NCBI GenBank assembly: GCA_009773335.1
Contig: WRPF01000006.1
Span: forward strand, 1 to 64,000
Direction of reading: 5' to 3'
DNA length: 64,000 bases
DNA from: Caulobacteraceae bacterium
Lineage (GTDB): Bacteria > Pseudomonadota > Alphaproteobacteria > Caulobacterales > Aquidulcibacteraceae
Part shown: in pieces, positions 43,677-56,334 of the stretch
Numbering within the stretch: position 1 is the first letter of the stretch
Layout: each line of letters starts with the position of its first letter
The notes under the pieces: generated by a model
What the model was told of the DNA's origin: nothing
The model's input: the letters and a program-made list of their open reading frames with translations, nothing else
The model's database searches: none
Program-made: the position numbers and the translations under genes

Positions 43677-45173
43677 CTACGCGTGCACGCCCGGCTTGCG
43701 GCCGCTCCACGGCAGGGCCTGTTCGAGCTGGTAGGCGAGTTCGATGAGCGTCTGCTCGTCGCCGCCTTTGGCCGCGAAGTGCGCGCCGAGGGGCAGGCCC
43801 GTCGACGACATGCCGAGCGGGAGGGAGATGGCCGGCGCGCCGACCGCGTTGATGAGCGGCGTGTAGGCCACATAGTCCTGGATGGTCAGGAACTTCTCGA
43901 ACGGCAGCGTCGGCGCGTATTCGCCGATGAGCGCCGGGGGCTTGGCCAGCACAGGCGTCAGCAGCACGTCGATGCCGGGGAACATGCCTTCGTACTTGCG
44001 CTGCGTGCGTTGCAGCGTCGCGACAGCGCGCGCCATGCCGGCGGGGCCCGCCTTTTCCGCGAGATCGGCAAGACCCAGCGACAACGGCTCAAGCAACTCT
44101 TCGAGGGCGACACCTGGCGCTTTGGCCTTCACCTGCTCGCGGATGTCCAGCGCCATGCCCGCCCAGTAGAGCGTGAACGCATCGGAGAACGCAGCGCCGT
44201 CGATCGGCGCCTTGAATTCGCGCACGTCGTGCCCGAGCTGCTTCAGGGTCGCGGCGACTTTTGCGATCTCGCCGGCTACTTCCGTGTCCGGATCCTTGCC
44301 GAGGAAGGTCTTGATCTGCACGCCGATCCTGAGTTTGCGCGCCGACGCGCCGGCGATCATCCCGACCGGCTCGAACACCTTGTCGTCGCCGGTGCGTTGC
44401 GTGCTGTAGAGCCACGCGACGGTATCGCGCACGGAGTGGGAGACGCAGCCGTTCACCGAAATCGGCACCGGGCCCTGATCGCGCTCGTCGGTGATGTGGC
44501 GACCACGGGAGGGTTTCAGTCCCACAAGGCCGCAGCAGGACGCGGGAATGCGGATCGATCCGCCGCCGTCGCTCGCGTGCGCGATCGGCACAACGCCCGC
44601 CGCGACCGCCGCCGCCGAACCGCCGGACGAGCCGCCGGAGGAGTGCTTGGTGTTCCACGGGTTGAGCGTCGCGCCGGTGAGCAGCGGCTCGGTCGTCGCG
44701 GTGAAGCCGAACTCCGGCGTGGTCGACTTGCCGATAGGCACGACGCCGGAGGCCATGATGGAATTGGTGTAGGGCGTCTGCGCCGTGGCGGGCGGCGCGC
44801 CCGCGAAGGCGCGTGAGCCGAACTTCGTCGGGAAGCCGGTGACGTCGTTCAGGTCCTTGATGAGCGTCGGCACGCCCGCGAACATACCGGTCTGCGGTTT
44901 GGCGGCCGCCTCGCGCGCGTGCGCGAACATGTCGGTGACCATGAAGTTGAGCTGCGGCTGGATCTTCTCCGCGCGCGCGATGGCGGATTCGACCGCCTCC
45001 AGCGGGGTGAACTCCTTGTTGCGGATCTTCTCGGCGACGCCGACCGCATCGAGATTGCCGAGCACGTCCCCGCGCGGCGCGGGCTTCTCCGGCGCGCAGG
45101 CGGCAAGCGCAGCGGTCATGCCGACGGCTGCGGCGCCTTCCATCAGGCGGCGCCGGGAAATGTCCATGCTCAT
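43677..45173 (-). CDS. Amidase (amidase-signature family), exported
   Basis: 498 residues from ATG 45173 (GGAGG eight nt upstream). '[25 protein letters not shown]' combines a twin-arginine motif and a lipobox, so it is probably Tat-exported and lipid-anchored. Catalytic triad: Lys106 ('IKDLND'), cis-Ser in '[16 protein letters not shown]' (182/183) and nucleophile Ser206 ('[11 protein letters not shown]'). Hydrolyses an unknown amide in the periplasm. First gene of a likely two-gene operon with the TauD-type dioxygenase. Confidence 0.9.
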   Translation of the reverse strand: MSMDISRRRLMEGAAAVGMTAALAACAPEKPAPRGDVLGNLDAVGVAEKIRNKEFTPLEAVESAIARAEKIQPQLNFMVTDMFAHAREAAAKPQTGMFAGVPTLIKDLNDVTGFPTKFGSRAFAGAPPATAQTPYTNSIMASGVVPIGKSTTPEFGFTATTEPLLTGATLNPWNTKHSSGGSSGGSAAAVAAGVVPIAHASDGGGSIRIPASCCGLVGLKPSRGRHITDERDQGPVPISVNGCVSHSVRDTVAWLYSTQRTGDDKVFEPVGMIAGASARKLRIGVQIKTFLGKDPDTEVAGEIAKVAATLKQLGHDVREFKAPIDGAAFSDAFTLYWAGMALDIREQVKAKAPGVALEELLEPLSLGLADLAEKAGPAGMARAVATLQRTQRKYEGMFPGIDVLLTPVLAKPPALIGEYAPTLPFEKFLTIQDYVAYTPLINAVGAPAISLPLGMSSTGLPLGAHFAAKGGDEQTLIELAYQLEQALPWSGRKPGVHA

Positions 45174-45255
45174 CTCTTCATCCTCCCCGGCCCATATGCT
45201 TGGGCTCAGGCGCACAGCCTTGCGCTCCTGCCGCCGCCGCGCAAGAGGAATGCGG

Positions 45256-45981
45256 ATGGGCCGGATGCGAGCGGATCAATTGCTGGTGGCCAGGGGCCTC
45301 GCCGAGAGCCGCGCGCGGGCGCAGGCCGCCATCGAGGCGGGTGGGGTGACCGCGAACGGGTCTCCGGTCCTGAAAGCCTCCCAGGCGATCGAGGAGGATG
45401 CCGTCCTCACCTGCGAGGCGCCGCACCCCTGGGTCTCGCGCGCAGGGGTGAAGCTCGATGCGGCGCTGACGGTGTTCGGCGTCTCGGTCGAGGGCTGCGA
45501 CTGCCTCGATGTGGGCGCCTCGACGGGCGGGTTCACGCAGGTGCTGCTGGTGCGCGGCGCGGCGCGGGTGGCGGCTGTGGACGTGGGGCGCGAGCAGCTG
45601 CACCGCACGCTGCGCGACGACGCGCGGGTGCGCGTCATGGAAGGCGTCGATGCACGCACGCTGACCGCCGAAACGCTAGGTTTCGCGCCGTCGCGTATCG
45701 TCTGCGACGCGAGTTTCATCGGGCTGGGCAAGGTGTTGCCCGCGCCGCTGTCTCTCGCAGCGCCTGAAGCGGTACTCATCGCGCTGGTGAAGCCGCAGTA
45801 CGAGATCGGTCCCGGTCGCGGCGGCGCGCTGCTGAAGCACGAAGCCGCGCGGCTGGTGGCGGAGGAGACGGTCCGCGCGCTCGACGGCGTTGCGGGATTC
45901 AAGGTGCGCAGCCTGATCGACAGCGACATCCGCGGTGGCGACGGCGCGCCGGAGTTTGTGCTGTACGCCGTGCGCTCATGA
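45256..45981 (+). CDS. tlyA: TlyA-family rRNA 2'-O-methyltransferase
   Basis: 241 residues; ATG 45256 is placed six nt after GAGGA, with alternatives at 45250 and 45265. N-terminal S4 RNA-binding domain ('MRADQLLVARGLAESRARAQAAIEAGGVTANG'), 'HPWVSRAGVKLDAAL', then a Rossmann methyltransferase with 'CLDVGASTGGFTQVLL' and 'LIALVKPQYEIGPGR'. TlyA methylates 16S and sometimes 23S rRNA ribose. Often near dxs and hemolysin-annotated genes; here alone. Confidence 0.93.
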   Translation: MGRMRADQLLVARGLAESRARAQAAIEAGGVTANGSPVLKASQAIEEDAVLTCEAPHPWVSRAGVKLDAALTVFGVSVEGCDCLDVGASTGGFTQVLLVRGAARVAAVDVGREQLHRTLRDDARVRVMEGVDARTLTAETLGFAPSRIVCDASFIGLGKVLPAPLSLAAPEAVLIALVKPQYEIGPGRGGALLKHEAARLVAEETVRALDGVAGFKVRSLIDSDIRGGDGAPEFVLYAVRS

Positions 45982-45984
45982 AAA

Positions 45985-46010
45985 CGGGCCCCAGCTTTCG
46001 CCGGGGCCCG
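45985..46010 (-). terminator. Intrinsic terminator between convergent genes
   Basis: CGGGCCCC/GGGGCCCG stem, 10-nt loop. Read on the minus strand it is followed by TTTT, so it ends the glycine-zipper gene; it may also stop tlyA transcripts. Confidence 0.75.
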
Positions 46011-46044
46011 ATAAGTCATTCCGGGGAGGGGTAGGTCATCGCAG

Positions 46045-46644
46045 TTATTGCGGGCGCCAGACGCCGTCGCGGCCACGGCACATGTAGACGCTCTCGCGGA
46101 TCTCACGGCCTTCCGGGTCGCGCGTCGTCACCGAGCCCCAGCGGCACGAGTCGGCGGACTGGTAGCCGCCGCCCGAGGTCTGGTAGCCGCGTCCGCTGTC
46201 CGGGCCGCCGGCCAGCGGGTAGTCGCCGCGGCGGGGCTCGTAAGCGGGTTCGTAGGCGGGGGCTGCGCCGTAGGATTGCGGGTAGGGCTGGCCGTAGGCC
46301 TGCTGCTGCTGGCGCTGGGCGGCCGGAGAGCACCGGCCGGTGCTGCGGCCGATCATGGCGCCGGTGGCCGCACCGGCGACGCCGCCAAGGGCCGAACCCT
46401 CGGTCTGGGCGTTCCGGGCCGCCAGGTTGTTGCCCAGCACCGCACCGACCGCAGCCCCGATGGCGCCGCCGATCATCATGCGGTTCTGGCGCACCTGTGC
46501 GCAGTAGGCGTCCGGGTGTACGTTGTTCTGCCCGCCATTATAGACCGGGCCGGAATTGGGGTAGGACTGCGCAGAAGCGGGGACGGCCGTCGCGGCCAGA
46601 GCCGCCGACATCGCCGAAAGAGCGACAAGAGCTCGAACGCGCAT
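46045..46644 (-). CDS. Glycine-zipper 2TM-type envelope protein
   Basis: 199 residues. Signal peptide ending 'ATAVPASAQ', then a glycine-zipper pair 'MMIGGAIGAAVGAVLGNNLA ... ALGGVAGAATGAMIGRS' (about 55-105), a Gln/Tyr/Pro-rich low-complexity linker, and a C-terminal 'SCRWGSVTTRDPEGREIRESVYMCRGRDGVWRPQ' domain with two cysteines. Resembles surface-antigen/glycine-zipper proteins of the envelope. Function unknown. Confidence 0.8.
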   Translation of the reverse strand: MRVRALVALSAMSAALAATAVPASAQSYPNSGPVYNGGQNNVHPDAYCAQVRQNRMMIGGAIGAAVGAVLGNNLAARNAQTEGSALGGVAGAATGAMIGRSTGRCSPAAQRQQQQAYGQPYPQSYGAAPAYEPAYEPRRGDYPLAGGPDSGRGYQTSGGGYQSADSCRWGSVTTRDPEGREIRESVYMCRGRDGVWRPQ

Positions 46645-46726
46645 GGTGAAATCTCCTCAGGGGCCCGCCGGAACCGTCTCCGCCAGCCTTCGAGCGACAA
46701 GAAAGCAAAGTCTGCCTGAACGCCGC

Positions 46727-48037
46727 ATGAAGCGCATCGACCGATCCGTCCGCACCCGCCCGGCCAGCCGGGGGGCAGTCCAGACCGTCGCCGCCGGCGG
46801 CGTCGAAGCCGTGCTCGACATCGTGGAGATGGGCGCGCGCGGCGATGCGCTGGCCGCCGGCGAGGACGGCCCCATCTACGTGCCCTACGCCCTGCCGGGC
46901 GAGCGCGTGCGCGCGAAGGTGACCGGCGGGCGCGGCCTGCCGCTGGTGATCGAGACGCCGAGCGCAGATCGCGTCGCCCCACCGTGCGCGCACTTCACCC
47001 GCTGCGGCGGTTGCCAGCTCCAGCACTGGGCGGACGAGCCGTACCTCGCCTGGAAGCGCGACGAGGTCGTGCGCGCGCTCGCGCGGCGCGGCCTCGATAC
47101 CGACGTTGATCCGATTGTCGTCGCGTGGGGCGAGGGACGTCGTCGCGCGGCGTTCCATGCGCAGCGCGTCGGACGCACCGTACGCTTCGGCTTCATCGAA
47201 CGCGGCGGCGCGCGCATCGAACCGATCAATGCATGCCCTGTGCTTGCGCCTGCGCTGGCGGATGCGTTGCCGCGCCTGCGTGAACTGTCGGAAGCCTTCG
47301 CGCCGGCGCGCGGGGAAATCACCGTGCAGTGCCTCGCGACCGAAACCGGCCTCGACGTGGCGATCAAGGGCGCGGGTCGCCCCTCGGGTTTCGATCGCGG
47401 ACGTCTGGAATCCGCAGCGCGCATCGCCGAACAGCTCGATCTCGCGCGGCTTGCATTCGATGGCGAGACGCTGGTGGCGCGGCGTGCGCCGATGGTGACG
47501 ATCGGGCCCGCGCGGGTGTTTCCGCCACCGGGTGCGTTCCTGCAGGCGACGCTCGAAGGCGAGCGGGTGCTGGGCGATCTGGTGCGCGCGGCGCTGATCG
47601 GCTCGGAGCGCGTCGCCGATCTCTTCTCGGGGGTTGGCACGTTTGCGCTGCGCGTGTGCGACTTCGCGGAGACCCACGCGGTGGAAGGCGACGCTGAAAT
47701 GCTTGCGGCGCTGAAGAAGGCCGCGGATGCGGTTGGCGGCCTGCGCGGCGTGTCCATCGAGAAGCGCGATCTGCTCCGCACGCCGCTCGCGGCGCTGGAG
47801 CTGAAGCGGTATGAGTCCGTCGTGTTCGATCCGCCCCGGTCCGGCGCGAAGCTGCAGGCTGAGCAGATCGGCGCATCGAGGGCGCGGCGCGTGGCGGCGG
47901 TGTCGTGCGACCCCGCCACCTTCGCGCGCGACGTGAAGGTGCTCGTGGACGCGGGGTTTGTGTTGAAGCGCGTGACGCCGGTGGACCAGTTCCGCTGGAC
48001 GCCGCATGTGGAGGTCGTCGGGGTGCTGGAGCGATGA
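46727..48037 (+). CDS. TrmA/RlmD-type 23S rRNA (uracil-C5)-methyltransferase
   Basis: 436 residues from ATG 46727. An N-terminal TRAM-like barrel, a [4Fe-4S] ligand set C87, C93, C96 ('[10 protein letters not shown]') and C170 ('NACPVL'), the SAM-binding '[15 protein letters not shown]', '[10 protein letters not shown]' and the catalytic Cys394 in '[12 protein letters not shown]'. The Fe-S set is found in RlmD/RlmC-type enzymes. Methylates U in rRNA (or tRNA). ATGA overlap with the next gene. Confidence 0.92.
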   Translation: MKRIDRSVRTRPASRGAVQTVAAGGVEAVLDIVEMGARGDALAAGEDGPIYVPYALPGERVRAKVTGGRGLPLVIETPSADRVAPPCAHFTRCGGCQLQHWADEPYLAWKRDEVVRALARRGLDTDVDPIVVAWGEGRRRAAFHAQRVGRTVRFGFIERGGARIEPINACPVLAPALADALPRLRELSEAFAPARGEITVQCLATETGLDVAIKGAGRPSGFDRGRLESAARIAEQLDLARLAFDGETLVARRAPMVTIGPARVFPPPGAFLQATLEGERVLGDLVRAALIGSERVADLFSGVGTFALRVCDFAETHAVEGDAEMLAALKKAADAVGGLRGVSIEKRDLLRTPLAALELKRYESVVFDPPRSGAKLQAEQIGASRARRVAAVSCDPATFARDVKVLVDAGFVLKRVTPVDQFRWTPHVEVVGVLER

Positions 48038-48594
48038 CGGCTGCGAAAGGCGGGGCGGCGAAACGCGCGAAGGCCGAGCCTGAGCTTCCATTCTGGAAAA
48101 CCAAGACGCTTGCGGAGATGAACCCGCAGGAGTGGGAATCGCTTTGCGACGGTTGCGGCAAGTGCTGCCTCATCGGCCTTGAGGACGCCGACACCGGCGA
48201 GATCTATCTCACCGACGTCGCCTGCAAGCAGCTCGATAGCGCCAGCTGCCAGTGCAAGGACTACGCGAACCGCAAGCAGATCGTGCCCGACTGCGTGCGC
48301 CTCACGCCCAAGAACGTGCCGCGTTACAAGTGGATCCCGAAGACCTGCGCCTATCGCCTCGTGTCGGAAGGCAAGGAGCTCTTCTGGTGGCACCCGCTAG
48401 TGAGCGGCGACCGCAGCACCGTGCATCAGGCCAACGTCTCCGTGCGCGGCAAGACGCGGCCGGAAGGGCGCCTCAAGGTGCAGGGCCTGATGAAGCGCAT
48501 CACGAAATGGCCCCAACCTCTTGAAAAACAGCCGGCTGAGAAGCCTCCGGCCAAGGTTAAGCGCAAGGTCACGACGAGGAAGGTCGCCAAATGA
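48034..48594 (+). CDS. YcgN-family cysteine-cluster protein
   Basis: 186 residues. '[32 protein letters not shown]' and '[19 protein letters not shown]' define the UPF0153/YcgN zinc- or iron-sulfur-binding family; '[28 protein letters not shown]' is the conserved second half. A Lys/Pro-rich tail follows. Role unknown; probable metal-binding protein, in the cytosol. Overlaps both neighbours by 4 nt. Confidence 0.88.
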   Translation: MTAAKGGAAKRAKAEPELPFWKTKTLAEMNPQEWESLCDGCGKCCLIGLEDADTGEIYLTDVACKQLDSASCQCKDYANRKQIVPDCVRLTPKNVPRYKWIPKTCAYRLVSEGKELFWWHPLVSGDRSTVHQANVSVRGKTRPEGRLKVQGLMKRITKWPQPLEKQPAEKPPAKVKRKVTTRKVAK

Positions 48595-49655
48595 GTCTTG
48601 TGGGGGACGTCGGACGCATCGCCGGTCGCGCAGGCTACACGTTCACGCAAAGCGCGCGGGTGGCGTGGTACGCCTCGCACTATCTGGCGGCGCGACGCAT
48701 GTCGAAGCCGTTCGACCGCCCCGGCGAACCGAAGTTCCGGCCCGTCGCGCCGGAAGGCGACAAGAGGCGCATCCGGCAGGCCTTCATCGATCTCTTCGCC
48801 ACCGACCGCGCCAACATCGATGCGGGCCTCTACCCCGCGCCAGGTGATCTGAGCGTCGCCAAGATACTGCGCGCCTTCGAGGACAGCCTGCGCTTCTTCC
48901 GCGACGTGCCGCGCGTGGACGAACGGCGCGTCGAGCGGCGCGGCGCCGAAGTGCGCTCGAACGCGGATCGTTCGCGCTATCCGGCATATTACCTGCAGAA
49001 TTTCCACTACCAGACCGGCGGCTGGCTAACAGAAGAAAGCGCCGAACTCTACGACACGCAGGTCGAGGTGCTGTTCGCGGGCGCTGCGGACGCCATGCGC
49101 CGGATCGCGCTCGGATCGCTCGCGCGGGGGCTGAAGGGCAAAGACCAGCGCGGCGTGAAGCTGCTCGATCTCGCCTGCGGCAACGGGCGGTTTCTCACCC
49201 AGATCCTCGACGCGTTTCCGCGCATGCCCGTCACCGGGCTCGATCTTTCGCCTGCCTATGCCGATGCGGCGCGTGCGCGGGTGAAGTCGTGGCGTCAGGC
49301 GGAAGTCGTGGTCGGGCAGGCCGAGGCGCTGCCGTTCGCGGACGCGAGTCTCGACGCGCTGACGTGTGTCTATCTTTTCCACGAGCTGCCGCCGCGCGTG
49401 CGCCGCGACACGGCGAAGGAGATCGCACGGGTGCTGAAGCCGGGCGGCGTGTTCGTCTTCGCGGATTCACTGCAGACGGGCGATGCGCCCGATCTCGACC
49501 GGATGATCGAGTATTTCCCTGTCGGCTTCCACGAGCCGTTCTATGGCTCATACCAGCAGGAAGATTTCGTCGCGCTCTTCGGCGAGGCGGGGTTCAGGGT
49601 TGAGGAAGCGGAGCTGGCGTTTCTGACGAAGATCGTGCGGTTCAGGCGCGCCTGA
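48591..49655 (+). CDS. Class I SAM-dependent methyltransferase
   Basis: 354 residues. A long N-terminal helical region (1-190) precedes the Rossmann domain: '[18 protein letters not shown]' (motif I), '[19 protein letters not shown]', '[21 protein letters not shown]' and '[19 protein letters not shown]'. It resembles UbiE-like enzymes, but the extension is unusual and the substrate unknown. Third gene of the four-nt-overlap operon. Confidence 0.85.
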   Translation: MSLVGDVGRIAGRAGYTFTQSARVAWYASHYLAARRMSKPFDRPGEPKFRPVAPEGDKRRIRQAFIDLFATDRANIDAGLYPAPGDLSVAKILRAFEDSLRFFRDVPRVDERRVERRGAEVRSNADRSRYPAYYLQNFHYQTGGWLTEESAELYDTQVEVLFAGAADAMRRIALGSLARGLKGKDQRGVKLLDLACGNGRFLTQILDAFPRMPVTGLDLSPAYADAARARVKSWRQAEVVVGQAEALPFADASLDALTCVYLFHELPPRVRRDTAKEIARVLKPGGVFVFADSLQTGDAPDLDRMIEYFPVGFHEPFYGSYQQEDFVALFGEAGFRVEEAELAFLTKIVRFRRA

Positions 49656-49719
49656 AGTCCGCCGCCATTGCCAAGCCGCGTCGGCGCTTCCAGCATGACG
49701 CGTCATCGGGGAGATATTC

Positions 49720-51129
49720 ATGTTCGTCCGCAGACTTGCGCGCATCGTCGGCGCGTTCGCAGTTCTCGCCCTCGCAACCGACGCGCTTGCGCAGGGGCCG
49801 GGCGTGGCCGAACGCGCCCAGGCGCGCGAGATCTACAGCCGCATCGTCGGCATGGACACGTCCGTCGAAGGCAAGCGCACGCCGGAGATGGCGGCGTATC
49901 TCGCCGGGCGCTTCCGTGTGGCGGGCTTTCCCGAGAGCGACATACACGTGCTGCCGCATGGCGACACTGCCTCGCTTGTCGTGCGCTATCGCGGTGACGG
50001 CTCGGGCGGGCGTCCGATCCTGCTGATGGCGCACATGGATGTGGTCACCGCGCACCGCAGCGACTGGCAGCGCGACCCGTTCACGCTCGTGGAGGAGAAC
50101 GGTTATTTCTTCGGGCGCGGCGCGTCCGACAACAAGTCCGGCGTGGCGATGCTGACGTCGACCTTCCTCACGCTGCGCGGCGAGGGCTTCGCGCCCACGC
50201 GCGACCTCATCATCGCGTTCACGGGCGACGAGGAGACAGTGGGCCTCACGGCGACGTCCCTCGTGCGTGAGCACCGCGATCTCGTCGACGCGGAATTTGC
50301 GCTGAACACCGACGCCGGCGGCGGTGGGCTCGATGAAGCGACCGGCGCGCCGGTGGGCTATTTCCTGCAGACGTCCGAGAAGACGTTCGCGAGCTTTTCG
50401 CTCACGGCGCGCAATCCGGGCGGTCATTCCTCGCAGCCGCGCCCCGACAACGCGATCTACGACGTGATGGATGCGCTCTCGCGCGTGCGCGCCTACCGGT
50501 TTCCGGTGATGTGGAACGACACCACGATTGCCAGCTTCCGTGCGACCGGCCCGTCCATCGAGGGCGCCATCGGCGCGGCGATGGTGCGGTTCGCGGCGCA
50601 TCCGGGGGATCGCCGCGCGGCGGCGACCCTGACGGCGAGCCCGTTTCATGTGGGCCAGCTGCGCACGACGTGCATCCCGACGCTGCTCGCGGGCGGCCAC
50701 GCCGACAACGCGCTGCCACAGAGCGCCGTGGCGACGGTGAACTGCCGCATCTTTCCGGGCGTGGCGATTTCCACGGTGCAGGCGAAGCTGCAGGAACTCG
50801 CCGGCGCGAAAATCGAGCTGGAGCCGCTGGAGAGCAACTACATCTCCAGCGACGCCTCGCCCTTGCGGCCGGACGTGCTTGCGGCGGCGACGGCGGCGGT
50901 GCACGCAACCTATCCGGGCGTGATGGTGACGCCAGCCATGTCGGCGGGCGCGACGGACGGCGTCTTCTACCGCGCCGCAGGCATTCCCACGTACGGCGTC
51001 GGTGAGATCTTCAGCAAGGACAGCGACGATCTCGCACACGGTCTCGACGAACGTGTGTCGGTGGAGAGTTTCTACAACGGCCTTACGCACTGGCGCGTGT
51101 TGCTGACGACGCTGGCGGGGAGGGAATAG
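49720..51129 (+). CDS. Secreted M20-family metallopeptidase
   Basis: 469 residues with signal peptide ('FAVLALATDALAQ'). Metal-site motifs: 'PILLMAHMDVV' (His, Asp), 'GRGASDNKSGVAML' (bridging Asp), 'FTGDEETVG' (general base Glu and metal Glu), and His in 'LAHGLDERVS'. A dimerisation domain interrupts (about 200-320, 'NPGGHSSQP'). Cleaves peptides or acyl-amino acids in the periplasm. Single gene, 64 bp after the methyltransferase. Confidence 0.93.
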   Translation: MFVRRLARIVGAFAVLALATDALAQGPGVAERAQAREIYSRIVGMDTSVEGKRTPEMAAYLAGRFRVAGFPESDIHVLPHGDTASLVVRYRGDGSGGRPILLMAHMDVVTAHRSDWQRDPFTLVEENGYFFGRGASDNKSGVAMLTSTFLTLRGEGFAPTRDLIIAFTGDEETVGLTATSLVREHRDLVDAEFALNTDAGGGGLDEATGAPVGYFLQTSEKTFASFSLTARNPGGHSSQPRPDNAIYDVMDALSRVRAYRFPVMWNDTTIASFRATGPSIEGAIGAAMVRFAAHPGDRRAAATLTASPFHVGQLRTTCIPTLLAGGHADNALPQSAVATVNCRIFPGVAISTVQAKLQELAGAKIELEPLESNYISSDASPLRPDVLAAATAAVHATYPGVMVTPAMSAGATDGVFYRAAGIPTYGVGEIFSKDSDDLAHGLDERVSVESFYNGLTHWRVLLTTLAGRE

Positions 51130-51182
51130 GCGCCCCCTGTTCGTCGAGGAATGTCAACCGCCGCCTTTGCGTGAGGACGTCC

Positions 51183-53792
<2,610 letters not shown>

Positions 53793-53897
53793 CGAGAAAC
53801 AAAATCTTCCGATCCCCGATCGTCGCCGATGCACTCACGCGGCTGCGTGCTGCTCGGGACGCTGGCGGGGAGAGGTGGTCGCTGAGCGCGCCGGCGC

Positions 53898-54914
53898 TCA
53901 GATGCCGGCGGATCGCGCCTCGGACGGCGTCTTGCCGGTCCAGCGTTTGAAGGCGCGCGAAAATGCGGCAGGGTCGGAGAAACCGACGAGGTAGGCCGTG
54001 TCGTTGACCGAGGCCTTTCTGCCGCCGAGGTAGTGCACCGCCATGCGATGACGCAGCCTGTCCAGTACGTCCTCGAAGGTCGTGTTTTCCGTCTTGAGCC
54101 TGCGGAAGAGCGTCTGGCGGCTGAATCCCAGCGCGTGCGCGACTGCATCGGCGCCCACATCGCCTGTGTGCAGCAAGGGCAGCAGCACGCCTTCCACTCG
54201 CCCGCGCGTTGTCTTTGATGCCTCCAGGTCCCGGGTCAACGCGTCGGCGCGCCCGGTAAGCACCCCGAAAACATAGCGCGGTTGCAGCGCAACGCGCCAT
54301 GTAGCGGTGCGCGGATCCACCCGCATGGCGTTCCACGCGCTGTCGAAGGTCACCGGGCACTGGAAAATGCGGTCGTACTCCGCGCGATAGGCCGGCGCTG
54401 CGTGTGTCACATGGACTTCCAGCACGTGCGGTTGCGACAGGAATCGGCGCGGGCCGCACACGAGGCGCGCGAAGGCGCCTTCCGTGAGTTCGGGAAACTC
54501 ATCCGGATTTGCGCGCGTGTCGACCATCCAGAGATGGCCATCGCGCTGGGCAAGCTCGAAGCGCGGGTTCGCGCCCACACCTTCCACTTCGAGCGCAAGG
54601 CGACCGTAGCGCTGCATCTGGAGGAAGGCGTCAGCCATGGTCTCGGATGCATTCATGATGAGGCCGACGATCGAAACCTCGGACATGTCCACCGATTCGC
54701 CGTAGTGCAGCGCGAGCGCGGGATCCGCACACATCGCCTGCGCCGCACGCAGGAGTGCGATGTAACGCGCGAACGGAATACGGTTGTCGGGGTTTTCGAG
54801 CATCACGGGCTCGATGCCCGCGTGCGCGAACAGGGCCGGCTGGTCGGCGCCTTTCGACGCGGCGAATGCTGCAAGGCCGCTCGTGACGCCGGCTGAGACG
54901 GTGAGTTCGTGCAT
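53898..54914 (-). CDS. AraC-family transcriptional regulator
   Basis: 338 residues. Residues 1-200 are the arabinose-binding-type sensor ('GLAAFAASKGADQPALFAHAGIEPVML') of the OruR/ArgR-like group; 230-338 hold the two HTH units ('GDVGADAVAHALGFSRQTLFRRLKTENTTFEDVL' and 'SVNDTAYLVGFSDPAAFSRAFKRWTGKTPSEARS'). Divergent from two membrane-protein genes 115 bp away; the gap has TATCGA repeats that could be its operator. Likely activator of those genes. Confidence 0.9.
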   Translation of the reverse strand: MHELTVSAGVTSGLAAFAASKGADQPALFAHAGIEPVMLENPDNRIPFARYIALLRAAQAMCADPALALHYGESVDMSEVSIVGLIMNASETMADAFLQMQRYGRLALEVEGVGANPRFELAQRDGHLWMVDTRANPDEFPELTEGAFARLVCGPRRFLSQPHVLEVHVTHAAPAYRAEYDRIFQCPVTFDSAWNAMRVDPRTATWRVALQPRYVFGVLTGRADALTRDLEASKTTRGRVEGVLLPLLHTGDVGADAVAHALGFSRQTLFRRLKTENTTFEDVLDRLRHRMAVHYLGGRKASVNDTAYLVGFSDPAAFSRAFKRWTGKTPSEARSAGI

Positions 54915-55028
54915 CGACCTGAAGTTCCTTGTTACCGACGATCATGCAGATGCAACGCACCGTCATGGCGTCTTTATCGATTATCGACGATGCTGGGCCA
55001 TCGAGCAACACGGTCTTGAGGAGATCAA

Positions 55029-55487
55029 ATGCTGCGCCTCCTGTTTCCGGGCGTCATCGACAACACGTTTCGCGGCCAGTGGCCGGGCTTCTGGCTGCTC
55101 GCGCCGGTCCTGTTGGCGAAGCTCGCGATCGCCATCGTGTCGATCGCCGCGCCGCGACAGGCAAACGCCGCCGATGCGATCGACCTGTCCACCTATTCGG
55201 AAGCCGCGCTTCGCGAGGCGTCCACGTCAAGCGCGCTGCTGGGTCTGCTTCACCTGTGCATCGGCCTGGTAGGCGTGCTGGCGATGATCCGCTACCGCGC
55301 GATGGTCCCCTTCATCTACTTCTGGTTGCTGGCCGAGTTCCTGGGGCGGCGCGTCGTCCTCACGCTCTATCCGATTGATCGCGTCGACGGCGCCGCGAGC
55401 GGCTCGGTCATCAACCTCGTTCTGATTTCCCTGATGGTGTCGGGCTTTGTGCTCTCGATGTGGCCGCGTCGCGCGGCGCCACACTGA
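55029..55487 (+). CDS. Small membrane protein, 4 TM
   Basis: 152 residues with four hydrophobic segments ('FWLLAPVLLAKLAIAIVSIAA', 'LLGLLHLCIGLVGVLAMI', 'VPFIYFWLLAEFLG', 'VINLVLISLMVSGFVLSMW'). No family recognised. GGTCTTGAGGAG precedes the ATG. First of two membrane genes divergent from the AraC regulator. Confidence 0.78.
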   Translation: MLRLLFPGVIDNTFRGQWPGFWLLAPVLLAKLAIAIVSIAAPRQANAADAIDLSTYSEAALREASTSSALLGLLHLCIGLVGVLAMIRYRAMVPFIYFWLLAEFLGRRVVLTLYPIDRVDGAASGSVINLVLISLMVSGFVLSMWPRRAAPH

Positions 55488-55524
55488 TCCGACCCCCTCG
55501 ACCCGACATCACGGAGCCCTTCTC

Positions 55525-56328
55525 ATGAATCGCCACGTCTTCTCGTGGGCGTTGATCGCCGCCGCGATCGTGTTCGGCGCCGACGCCGCGCGCGCAGTGA
55601 ATCTGGAGGCTGCACCCGACGCGCCGCTGTGGGCGCACTTCGGCGCCGACGCCCTCCTGTTTCTGCACATTGGCGGGGGCGCGGTCGGCATGCTTTCCGG
55701 CGTTGCTTCCCTGTCGACGCGGAAGGGCGGGCGCCTGCACCGGATCGCCGGAACGGTGTTCTTCGCGTCGATGCTCATCGCCTATGCCATAGGCGCCGGC
55801 GTCGCGCCGTTTCTGACGGAGGGGCAGAGACCCAACTTCGTCGCCGGCATGATGGCGCTCTACCTGCTCCTCAGCGGATGGATGACCGTGCGCCGGCCGG
55901 CGAAGACGGCGGGCGTGTTCGAGATGGCCGGCCTCGTGATCGCAGTGGCGGTCGCCGGCGCCGGAGTGCTCTTCATGTACATGGGCGCACAGAGCCCGAC
56001 CGGAACCATCGATGGTTCGCCGCCGCAGGCGTTCATTCTCTTTGCGTTCGCCGGAACGGTCGCGGCCCTCGGCGAGATCAACCTGCTCGTGCGCGGCGGA
56101 ATAGACGGCGCCGCACGCGTGGCGCGCCACCTCTGGCGCATGTGTTTCTCGCTGTTCATCGCCTCGGGTTCGTTCTTCCTCGGGCAGATGCAGGTGCAGC
56201 CGAAGTGGATGCGTGAATCGGCGTTGCCGTTCGTGCTCGCGCTGGCGCCGCTGGCGGCGCTCGTCTTCTGGCTCGTGTGGGTCCGGCTCGCCGGCGGGCG
56301 ACGGATCGCGGCGCGGCCTGCGCAGTAG
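55525..56328 (+). CDS. Multi-pass membrane protein, DUF2306-like
   Basis: 267 residues from ATG 55525, about seven membrane helices. 'FLHIGGGAVGMLSGVASLSTRKGGRLHRIAGTVFFASMLI' resembles DUF2306-type proteins, with conserved His in two helices suggesting heme or metal contact; this is not certain. Second gene of the pair controlled, probably, by the AraC-type regulator. Confidence 0.7.
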   Translation: MNRHVFSWALIAAAIVFGADAARAVNLEAAPDAPLWAHFGADALLFLHIGGGAVGMLSGVASLSTRKGGRLHRIAGTVFFASMLIAYAIGAGVAPFLTEGQRPNFVAGMMALYLLLSGWMTVRRPAKTAGVFEMAGLVIAVAVAGAGVLFMYMGAQSPTGTIDGSPPQAFILFAFAGTVAALGEINLLVRGGIDGAARVARHLWRMCFSLFIASGSFFLGQMQVQPKWMRESALPFVLALAPLAALVFWLVWVRLAGGRRIAARPAQ

Positions 56329-56334
56329 GGACGG